Origin: a bacterium
GTDB lineage: Bacteria; Vulcanimicrobiota; Xenobia; Xenobiales; JADMJV01
DNA length: 48,097 bases
Reading direction: 5' to 3'
Assembly (NCBI GenBank): GCA_018266105.1
Contig: JAFEBA010000062.1
Location: forward strand, 11,647 to 59,743
Shown: positions 1-7,815 of the stretch, piece by piece
How the letters are laid out: every line of letters starts with the position of its first letter
Position numbering within the stretch: position 1 is the stretch's first letter
The notes under the pieces: model-generated
What the model saw: only the letters and a program-made list of their open reading frames with translations
Database searches by the model: none
Told to the model about the DNA's origin: nothing
Translations under genes and position numbers: made by a program

Positions 1-1082
<1,082 letters not shown>

Positions 1083-1086
<4 letters not shown>

Positions 1087-1736
1087 TCCAGCAAGCCCAG
1101 CAACTGGCCGTGGCTCCCATCTCCAACTTCCTGGTGGGGGCGGTGGGGCGGGGAGCTTCCGGCCGGGAATACCCGGGCTTCAATATGGAATTTGCGGGTC
1201 TGGGCCTGCAGCATACCGTGCATGCCGAGCAGGCGGTGCTGGCCATGGCCCATGCGGGCGGCGAAAGCGCTTTACTGGAACTGGAGGTCACTCACGCTCC
1301 CTGCGGTCATTGCCGCCAGTTTCTGCGAGAACTGGCGGCACCCCTAACGGTGATCTTGCCCAACGGACGGTTTACCTTGGAGGAGCTGCTGCCCTACAGT
1401 TTTGGCCCTGATGATCTCGGAGTCAGTGGGGGGATGCTCTCCAATCCCTCGGTCCTGGTCGGAGAAGGCCCCGAATTGGCGCGAGCAGCGGCCGAAAAGA
1501 GCTGGTCGCCCTACAGCAAGATGCGGGCGGGTGTGGCGATCCGCTGCGGGCAGCAGTGGTTTGGTGGCGCCTATCTGGAGAATGCCGCCTTTAATCCTTC
1601 TCTGAACCCGGCTCAGTATGCCCTGATCCTGGCCCGGGCGGCCGGCTTCACCCAGGTGGACGAATCTCTCTTTTACGGGGACGAGGGCCTTTACGGAGCC
1701 AGCCTGGCCGTCTTGCCGGCGATTCGCCGACTGTAG
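1083..1736 (+). CDS. cdd: Two-domain cytidine deaminase lacking the N-terminal helical domain
   Basis: Zinc hydrolase converting cytidine/deoxycytidine to uridine/deoxyuridine in pyrimidine salvage. The TTG start at 1083 overlaps the aspS stop (TTGA), giving 217 residues; a longer upstream frame runs inside aspS and is unlikely. Zinc and catalytic motifs are intact: HAE (H47, E49) and PCGHC (C74, C77). A second, non-catalytic CDA-like half follows, with SPYS and YLENAAFNPSL motifs as in the E. coli-type homodimeric enzyme. The E. coli enzyme has about 294 residues; here the roughly 50-75-residue N-terminal helical part is absent. The 3' end overlaps the convergent gene ending at 1691. Family assignment is firm; the short N-terminus is as seen. 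Confidence 0.9.
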
Positions 1737-2275
1737 AGGTAGGCGTTGCCCTGTTTTCCCACCTGCTCCACGATCTCCAGGGCCTTGGCGCAATAGAGAT
1801 AGCACTCCACCGTCCATTTCTGGGCTTTCATGCTGGCGATGAGTTGCTTGAGCGTAAACGGCTCGCTGAAGACTGGCAGGTATTGAGCCACGCACTCGGC
1901 CGAGTGGAAGCTCTGCACCTCGGTCACTTCCAGACTCCCCTTGCGCACAAAAACCACGTCCAGGGTCAGGTTGGGATGGGTGATGAGGGTCGGAAAACAG
2001 ACCAGCTTTTCAAAGATGTTGAGCAGCTTGCGAGGGGTGCGCCGCTTCTGAATCATGACCGGATGCACGATGCGCATCGGATGAAAATCCAGTAAGCGTT
2101 CCAGCTTGGACCGCAGTGGCTTGAAGGCCCCGGTCTGGATCTCCACCAGCTCGCCGTCAGGCTGGACCACATCGATAATGTAGCCATCCAAGGGCACTTC
2201 GAAGCTGGCCCCGGGCCGGGCATAGTGCTGCTTGAGAGCCCGATGCAGAGGCCCCTCAGTCAGAGTTCCGATCAT
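1691..2275 (-). CDS. Conserved hypothetical, possible PD-(D/E)xK nuclease-like fold
   Basis: I do not recognise this 194-residue cytoplasmic protein by name. The N-terminal region has a conserved-looking glutamate helix (TEGPLHRALKQHY) followed by YIIDVVQPDGELVEIQTG. The E...D...ExQ arrangement resembles variant PD-(D/E)xK nuclease-fold proteins. The rest alternates basic stretches and predicted strands, with no signal peptide or membrane helix. The start ATG overlaps the TGA of the upstream cupin gene (ATGA), so the two are probably co-translated. Its 3' end overlaps the convergent cdd gene by about 46 bases. Nuclease activity is inference from the motif pattern only. Confidence 0.75.
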   Translation of the reverse strand: MIGTLTEGPLHRALKQHYARPGASFEVPLDGYIIDVVQPDGELVEIQTGAFKPLRSKLERLLDFHPMRIVHPVMIQKRRTPRKLLNIFEKLVCFPTLITHPNLTLDVVFVRKGSLEVTEVQSFHSAECVAQYLPVFSEPFTLKQLIASMKAQKWTVECYLYCAKALEIVEQVGKQGNAYLYSRRIAGKTARLAP

Positions 2276-2715
2276 TCACAAATGGGGCAGAACGCCATAT
2301 TGGCAAGGCGCGGACGATCACGTTCGGCATTGACGATGCATAAAAAGCCAAACGGCTCGGTGCCCTCGTTCTTGAACTGATGGGGATCGTCGGGACTGAC
2401 GTAGAGCACGTCCCCAAAGCCCATCTCGAACTCCTTGCAGCCCACCACGGCCGTGCCGGTGCCGCGCATCACGGTCACGACATGCTCATGCATGTGCTGC
2501 TCCAAAGTGGTGTAGCCGCCGGGCTCCACTTCAAAGTAGCGCAGATGAAATTTGGGAGATTCGCCGGTCTCGCCGACAAATACGCGCCGCGAGACTCCCT
2601 TCCAGGTATCATCGGTAGGCTTGTAGTCGGCCGGAGTGATGTGGTTCCACTCAAAGTTGCCGTTGTGTTTGAAGTATTTGCTTACGTTTTGCGTGCGCAG
2701 GTCCATGCTGCACAT
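2272..2715 (-). CDS. Cupin-domain metal-binding protein with C-terminal CPIC motif
   Basis: Small single-domain cupin of 147 residues. The two cupin motifs are visible: a His-rich first motif (EQHMHEHVVTVMRGTG) and a second around YVSPDDPHQFKNEG, which together would bind a divalent metal. The protein ends in FCPICE, a CxxC pair that could bind metal or be redox active. The start ATG at 2715 is preceded by AGGGGG on the minus strand; a second in-frame ATG lies three codons later. It is the first gene of a two-gene unit with the nuclease-like protein and is divergent from the ATP-grasp gene. The substrate cannot be told; cupins include dioxygenases, isomerases and regulators. Confidence 0.85.
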   Translation of the reverse strand: MCSMDLRTQNVSKYFKHNGNFEWNHITPADYKPTDDTWKGVSRRVFVGETGESPKFHLRYFEVEPGGYTTLEQHMHEHVVTVMRGTGTAVVGCKEFEMGFGDVLYVSPDDPHQFKNEGTEPFGFLCIVNAERDRPRLANMAFCPICE

Positions 2716-2857
2716 TCTTGGCCCCCTGGCGGCGGATCAAACCCGGGGCAGGGCCCTGTCAACAAATTTGCTCGTTTCTGCGGGCAAATACCTGTTTGCA
2801 TCGCGAAACCATGGGGAAAGAGCGGCGGGTAACAATTTCGTGGGAGGAACCAGTCAA

Positions 2858-3790
2858 ATGTATCGTATCGGCATCATGCGGGGTCGCGAGGAGTCGTTCC
2901 CTGAGGCGGTGATGGCCTACATCAACTCCAAGAAGGGCTACAAGTGCGAGTGGGTCCAGGTGGGCGGCACCAGCATGGGTGAAGAAAACCCGTTCCACGT
3001 CATCATGGACCGCATCTCGCATGAGGTGCCTTACTATCAGGTCTACCTGAAGCAGGCCTCGATGCGCGGCACCTACATCGTCAACAACCCGTTCTGGATG
3101 AATGCTGACGACAAGTTCTTCGGATACAGCCTGGCTCAGTCCATGGGCATCCCGGTTCCCAAGACGGTGGTTCTTCCCAACCGCGAATACATCGATGATA
3201 TCAACGAGAAGTCGCTGCGCAACCTCTGGCCCATCGACTGGAAGGCCCGTCTGGAAGAAGTCGGCCTGCCCTGTATCATGAAGCCGGCTTTCGGCGGCGG
3301 CTGGAAGAGCGTGCACAAGATCAACTCGATCGAAGAAGCCATCGAAAAGTGGAACGAGTCCGGTCAGCTCACCATGATGCTGCAAGAGTTCATCGAGTGG
3401 GATGACTACATCCGCTGCCTGACCATCGGCTGGAAACACACCCGCCCCATCCGCTACATTCCCCGCCCCATGGGCATGGGTGAATACGTGCAGGATCTCT
3501 CCGTGCTCAAGCCCGAGCACGCCCGTAAGGCCGCCGAGTACAGCATTCGCTTCAACGAAGTGATCGGCTATGACATGAACGCCCTCGAGTATGCCGTTAA
3601 GGACGACGTGGTGTATGCCATCGACATCACCAACTACGTCTGCGACATGGACTACAAGAGCCTGAAAGACGCCCACTTCGGTTGGGCCGTCGAGCACATG
3701 GGCAACCACTGCATGGAACTGGCCAAGAAGGGCGCCAAGAACCTCCCCACCGCTCACTGGGGCAGCCTGCGCGAACTCGTGGCCCGCTAA
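2858..3790 (+). CDS. ATP-grasp superfamily protein (RimK/glutathione-synthetase-like)
   Basis: 310-residue cytoplasmic protein whose middle and C-terminal thirds look like an ATP-grasp fold. A nucleotide-binding lysine with a glycine-rich loop (IMKPAFGGGWKSV) is followed by MMLQEFIEWDDYIRC, the hinge and base-binding segment. The acidic YAIDITNYVCDMDY near the end probably supplies Mg-binding residues. Such enzymes ligate a carboxylate to an amine or thiol through an acyl-phosphate. The start is the ATG at 2858 because GGGAGG lies just upstream; a longer frame from 2636 would run through the divergent promoter region. A strong terminator follows immediately. Substrate is unknown. Confidence 0.85.
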   Translation: MYRIGIMRGREESFPEAVMAYINSKKGYKCEWVQVGGTSMGEENPFHVIMDRISHEVPYYQVYLKQASMRGTYIVNNPFWMNADDKFFGYSLAQSMGIPVPKTVVLPNREYIDDINEKSLRNLWPIDWKARLEEVGLPCIMKPAFGGGWKSVHKINSIEEAIEKWNESGQLTMMLQEFIEWDDYIRCLTIGWKHTRPIRYIPRPMGMGEYVQDLSVLKPEHARKAAEYSIRFNEVIGYDMNALEYAVKDDVVYAIDITNYVCDMDYKSLKDAHFGWAVEHMGNHCMELAKKGAKNLPTAHWGSLRELVAR

Positions 3791-3806
3791 AAGCCGCCCG
3801 GTTCAG

Positions 3807-3839
3807 AAAAAGCCTCCGGCTCGCCGGGGGCTTTTTTTG
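3807..3839 (+). terminator. Rho-independent terminator after ATP-grasp gene
   Basis: Starting about 16 bases after the stop codon, a 12-base-pair near-perfect hairpin (AAAGCCTCCGGC / GCCGGGGGCTTT, 2-base loop) runs straight into a T-tract. This is a textbook intrinsic terminator for the rightward gene. It sits against the end of the leftward permease gene, so it may also limit read-through in that direction because the left arm is preceded by AAAA. Confidence 0.9.
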
Positions 3840-4583
3840 TTATCTCAGGAAAAGATAAGCCGAAACCAGCAATCCGTAGACGACGATGGACAGCCGCAGA
3901 GCGCGATCGTTAATGCGGCTGGCCAGGCGGGCCCCCAGGTAACCTCCCACCAGGGTGGCTGGCGCTCCCACCAGAGCGGCCGGCCAGTAAACCGGCCCGA
4001 AGAGGGCAAAGGCGACCAGACTGACCGTGCCGTTGACCAGAGAAAGAGCCGCCTTCAATGCATTCAAGCGGCGCAAACTGTCGGACAGTCCCAATGCCAG
4101 CGTGCCCAACAAGATGACTCCCAGCGCGCCTCCGAAGTATCCGCCGTAAACGGCCGCGCAAAAGACTCCGATCAGCAGCAAGCCCCAGCGCTCGCCATCT
4201 CCGTGACCGGCCCACTGCTTCAAGCGCGGCTGCAATGCCAGCATCACGCTCGAGAAAAAGACCAGAACGGGCACGATCAGATCGAAGGCCGAGGCGGGCA
4301 GGCGCAACAGCAGCCCGCAGCCCAGGGCAGAGCCCAGCAAAGTGACCAGCGACAGCAGACGCCAGCGCCGGCCCTGGTCGCGCAGGTCCTTGCGAAAGCC
4401 GTAGACACCACCCAGGTAACCAGGCCAGTTGGCCATGGAGTTGGTGACATTGGCTTCCAGCGGCTGCAGTCCGCAGGCCAGTAAAGCCGGAAAGAGCACC
4501 AGCGAGCCACCGCCGGCCACGGCATTGATCATCCCCGAGGCCAGGCCGGCTGTGGCCGCCAGAGCCAGATGAGTTGCGTCCAT
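3840..4583 (-). CDS. TSUP (TauE/SafE, DUF81) family membrane permease
   Basis: 247-residue inner-membrane protein with about eight hydrophobic helices in two halves. The N-terminal GLASGMINAVAGGGSLVLFP and NVTNSMANWPGYLGG are hallmark TSUP motifs, and the second half repeats the pattern (GGYFGGALGVILLG, VGGYLGARLASRI). The family exports or imports sulfite, sulfoacetate, taurine-related anions or other small organic anions. I chose the ATG at 4583 (MDATHLALAAT), placed directly before the first helix; a longer frame would run antisense through the pseudouridine synthase. It is divergent from that gene, with 51 bases between starts. Substrate is not identifiable. Confidence 0.9.
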   Translation of the reverse strand: MDATHLALAATAGLASGMINAVAGGGSLVLFPALLACGLQPLEANVTNSMANWPGYLGGVYGFRKDLRDQGRRWRLLSLVTLLGSALGCGLLLRLPASAFDLIVPVLVFFSSVMLALQPRLKQWAGHGDGERWGLLLIGVFCAAVYGGYFGGALGVILLGTLALGLSDSLRRLNALKAALSLVNGTVSLVAFALFGPVYWPAALVGAPATLVGGYLGARLASRINDRALRLSIVVYGLLVSAYLFLR

Positions 4584-4634
4584 GGAAAATGCCTTCGCGA
4601 GGGATGAGGCTTCATCTGCCGGAAGAGCAAGAAA

Positions 4635-5228
4635 ATGCGCAATATCCTCGATACCGTGCTCTACAAAGACGGGATGATGCTGGTCATCAACAAGCCGGCC
4701 GGCTGGAACTGCACCCCCACCGGCCCCGGGGTGCATCTGACCAGCTTCTTGCCCGCCCTCACCTTTGGCAAGACCACCCTGCCGCAGGTGGCCCACCGAT
4801 TGGACCGAGACACCACCGGCTGTCTGCTGCTGGGGCGCCATGCCCGGGCCCTGCGCGACCTGGGCCAGCTCTTTCTGGAGCGTAAGATCAAGAAAACCTA
4901 CTGGGCTCTGGTGCGGGGACACTGGCCGGCGGAGATCACCCAAATGGAACAGCCTCTGGACGGTCAAGAAGCCGTGACCCTGGTTCTGTCCAGGGAACTT
5001 CGCGACGGACACAGCTGGCTGGAGCTGCAGCCTCTGACCGGCCGCACCCACCAGTTGCGCTTACACTGCAGCGGCCAGGGCTTTCCGATCGCGGGGGACG
5101 CCAAATACGGGGGCGGCCAGGGAGCCATGAAGCTGCATGCCCGCCGTCTCGAGATCCCCTACTATCCCAAGAAAGCTGCTATCGTGGTGGAGGCACCCGT
5201 CCCGGACGGTTGGGAAGTCCTGGGCTGA
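4635..5228 (+). CDS. RluA-family pseudouridine synthase without S4 domain
   Basis: 197-residue enzyme that isomerises uridine to pseudouridine in rRNA or tRNA. The catalytic motif HRLDRDTTGCLLLG gives catalytic Asp57, and the C-terminal LTGRTHQLRLHCSGQGFPI plus GDAKYGG are standard RluA/RluC/RluD motifs. It lacks the N-terminal S4 RNA-binding domain present in RluC and RluD, so it resembles the short RluA/TruC-like members. GGAAGAG lies about 7 bases before the ATG. Which RNA position it modifies cannot be told. Confidence 0.93.
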   Translation: MRNILDTVLYKDGMMLVINKPAGWNCTPTGPGVHLTSFLPALTFGKTTLPQVAHRLDRDTTGCLLLGRHARALRDLGQLFLERKIKKTYWALVRGHWPAEITQMEQPLDGQEAVTLVLSRELRDGHSWLELQPLTGRTHQLRLHCSGQGFPIAGDAKYGGGQGAMKLHARRLEIPYYPKKAAIVVEAPVPDGWEVLG

Positions 5229-5230
5229 AC

Positions 5231-7114
5231 TCATTTGCCCCAAAGCAGGGGCCGCGTCTGCCAGTGGCTGCGGCCCTGCAGATCCAGCACCAGGAAGCCC
5301 ACTTCATAGTCCCCGGCCGGAACCGGCGCCAGAGCCAGTTGCAGCCGTTCCGGATGGCTCAAAGACAGGCTGGCACCGCGAGCTTCGGGGCCCCCGGGAC
5401 GCAGATCGCGCTCCAGAAAAGAAAGCTGGTCACCCGCTTTCAACTGCACCTCGGTGACCCCCAGGCGCCCCCCGGGGCTCACTCCCAGCAGTCGGGCCGG
5501 GCGCTGCAAATCCTCCGGCTGGATCGGGAAGTAGAGCTGCACCGGCTGCGGCGCGCCTCCGGACACGCCCGAGAGCTGACAGGAGAGTCTGGCCAGAGCC
5601 GTGCCTTCGGAATATTCCACCGAATCCAATTGGGCCATCAGGCGGGGCCCGGCACCACCTTCGGACAGAGCCAACCATTTACCGTCAAAGTAGTCGCTCA
5701 GCAAATTCTCGCCAGGCTCCACGGCACAAGTCATCTGTCCCACCACCCGATGATCACGCACCAGGATGGTGTAGGTGGCGGCCACTTCGTCCGGTCGGCC
5801 CAGACGGGCTTCCAGATCCATGCGCCCCCCGCCCCCACTCAAGGTGACCGGGGACAGCGAAGAAGTGACTTTGACCTTGCGTTCGGCAGCCGTATAGGCT
5901 TTGAGGAAATCCACCCACTCGGGAATCAAATCCTCTGCCAGGGCCCGATAGTCCTCGCTAAGATTCTCGGCCAGGGCCGGGAAACAAACACTCAGACCGC
6001 TACAACTCTCCCGGAAGCGCCCGCGAACCTGTTCGGCCACCACCCGCTCCAACTGTTCCTCCACGCGCACGGTCAGAGCCGAAAGGGACGGAACTCGCTG
6101 GCGGATCTGCTGGACCAGTTGCCCCATATCCTCGACCTCGCCGCCCACACCGACTCCTTCGATCTGAAAGGACTGGGCCGCCGCCCGGGCCTTGGCCAAT
6201 CCCAACCATTCTTTGCCTGCCAGCGGAGTCAAAGCCAGGCTGAGCTGCTTCCATGAGTGGGCCAATTCGCCATAGTTGCGTCCATCCAGCAACGCCAGTT
6301 GCAGACGTGCCGACTCCTGCTCGTCCTCATCCAGGCTGGTGCGATGGGCTTCCAGGAACCAGCGGCCCAGCTGCTGCCCGTCGCTTTTAGGCTTTTCCTG
6401 AAGGTGGCGGAGGGCTTTCAGGTAGGCCAGGCCCTGCCCGGGCAGAGAATCTTGGGACGCCACAATCCAATGAGCGTAAGGCGCGGCCGCCAGATAGACT
6501 TCCAAAGAGCCCATCAAGCAAGCGTCCAGTGCCAGCAAATCAAGAGGGGCGTTTAAGGATTTGAAGGCGGTCTGCAGTTCGCGAGGATCCAGGGCATCCA
6601 GGGAACGCGGGGCTCCGTCGTCAGCGCAAATCCCCTGCCAACCCTGGCCGTGGTCAACCAGAAAGAGCGCGTAATGATCGGCCGGATAGCTCTCCTGAGC
6701 GCGGGTAATCAGACGGCGCAGAGTCTGGGGGTCGGCCATATTCAGGCGGCCCCAGTCGTCCAGAGAGGTCAGTTTGTCGTGCTGCACATCCAGCAGGCGG
6801 GCGTGGCTCCAGTTGGCCAGATTGGCTACGGCCCGGTTGGAATAGCCCGGATTGCTCTCTCCCAACGGGCTTCGATCGACCAGGGCCAAAATGTGGACCT
6901 GCGGATCGTCGGTAAGCTTGGTCAGTTCCTCCAGGTCATTCAGCTCGACCTCTTCCAGATCGTTGTCGGCCGCGAAATAAAAGATCAGAGTCCACTCCGA
7001 CCGCGCTTTGGTGGGAATCTGGGAAGGTGAAACGGTCACCTGGGGGAGGTTGCGTCCCGGCGGATTGGAGACGCAGCCCGCCAGCAGCAAAGCGATCCAA
7101 AGCCAGCGCTTCAT
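5231..7114 (-). CDS. Clostripain-family (C11) cysteine peptidase lipoprotein
   Basis: 627-residue lipoprotein. A short lipobox signal (MKRWLWIALLLAGC, lipidated Cys14) shows export and membrane anchoring. The clostripain catalytic region follows: WTLIFYFAADNDLE opens the fold, the His-Gly dyad residue is in LFLVDHGQGW (about His155), and the nucleophile is in LALDACLMGS (about Cys199). Residues from about 420 on form a beta-rich C-terminal part that I do not recognise. C11 peptidases usually cleave after Arg or Lys and often self-activate. The ATG at 7114 overlaps the stop of the upstream RlmJ-like gene (ATGA); an upstream in-frame start would lose the signal peptide. It is the last gene of the polA run, convergent with the pseudouridine synthase. 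Confidence 0.92.
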   Translation of the reverse strand: MKRWLWIALLLAGCVSNPPGRNLPQVTVSPSQIPTKARSEWTLIFYFAADNDLEEVELNDLEELTKLTDDPQVHILALVDRSPLGESNPGYSNRAVANLANWSHARLLDVQHDKLTSLDDWGRLNMADPQTLRRLITRAQESYPADHYALFLVDHGQGWQGICADDGAPRSLDALDPRELQTAFKSLNAPLDLLALDACLMGSLEVYLAAAPYAHWIVASQDSLPGQGLAYLKALRHLQEKPKSDGQQLGRWFLEAHRTSLDEDEQESARLQLALLDGRNYGELAHSWKQLSLALTPLAGKEWLGLAKARAAAQSFQIEGVGVGGEVEDMGQLVQQIRQRVPSLSALTVRVEEQLERVVAEQVRGRFRESCSGLSVCFPALAENLSEDYRALAEDLIPEWVDFLKAYTAAERKVKVTSSLSPVTLSGGGGRMDLEARLGRPDEVAATYTILVRDHRVVGQMTCAVEPGENLLSDYFDGKWLALSEGGAGPRLMAQLDSVEYSEGTALARLSCQLSGVSGGAPQPVQLYFPIQPEDLQRPARLLGVSPGGRLGVTEVQLKAGDQLSFLERDLRPGGPEARGASLSLSHPERLQLALAPVPAGDYEVGFLVLDLQGRSHWQTRPLLWGK

Positions 7115-7815
7115 TCCCAGGCGCCGCCGTCGGAAATGTGACGATGAAGATCCAGGGTGCACTGGCGCAGCTTCTGCACCAGCCGGGGTGAGGCCGGAGA
7201 GGGCCCCGCCAGCCAGACTTCGTGCCAGGCCCGGGGCAGCAGAGCATCGGCGGCCACCCGACCCACCTGAAGATGGCGACCCTTCCAGCGCTCACGCAAG
7301 GACTGATACTGGCGAAACTGCGAGACCCCGCGAGGCGACTTGTTGTAAAGGTAAACAATCACATCCCGTTGGCAGGCGGCCTGAAGAACCAGGTCGTTCC
7401 ACTCAGGCCAGCGCTCAAAAAAGTCATAGGGGTCAAACAGCAGCAGATCGCAGCAGACCAGCTGCAGCGGACTCTCACGATCGCTTAGAGTGGCTTCCAC
7501 GCTGATTCCCAGTTTCTGGGCGTGGCGCTGCACCAGACTGGCGCTGGAGTAACCCAGGTGCTCGGAGTAGCGGCGCGCCGGCGAGCCCAGCACCCGGGCC
7601 CGGGTCGGCTCGGTGACGGGATACTCTTGCCAGCCACAAAAGGGGTCCTGATAGCGCAGGCTCTGGCCGCCAAAGCACTCCAGCCAGCAACAGAGCCATT
7701 CCCCTTTCAGGATGTCGCCCCAATTGCCCGGCTCGTAGCGCAGCAGTGCGCCCTTCTCGGGGTCTTTCCAGGCCCAGTCGCGCAAGCTAATGCGCCTCGG
7801 CCCAGCTGCGTCCAA
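7111..7815 (-). CDS. Divergent RlmJ-like (COG2961) protein
   Basis: 234 residues if the TTG at 7815 is used; another TTG at 7785, just past the polA stop, is also possible. The pattern matches 23S rRNA m6A2030 methyltransferase RlmJ: YEPGNWGDILKG for the family's H-AGN-x-ADVLKH, then VLGSPARRY for the Y-x-GSP segment, and LLLFDPYDFFERW for the LVLIDPPYE catalytic motif. The DPPY signature is altered to DPYD, so the reaction or activity is uncertain. It overlaps polA upstream and the C11 peptidase gene downstream, indicating a single transcript. A diverged methyltransferase fold is the best guess. Confidence 0.6.
   Translation of the reverse strand: MDAAGPRRISLRDWAWKDPEKGALLRYEPGNWGDILKGEWLCCWLECFGGQSLRYQDPFCGWQEYPVTEPTRARVLGSPARRYSEHLGYSSASLVQRHAQKLGISVEATLSDRESPLQLVCCDLLLFDPYDFFERWPEWNDLVLQAACQRDVIVYLYNKSPRGVSQFRQYQSLRERWKGRHLQVGRVAADALLPRAWHEVWLAGPSPASPRLVQKLRQCTLDLHRHISDGGAWE

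Noticed and set aside
2759..3757. 332-codon frame antisense to the ATP-grasp gene
   Set aside because: The plus-strand gene has a good ribosome-binding site, ATP-grasp motifs and its own terminator; the antisense protein is repetitive in Val, Asp and His.
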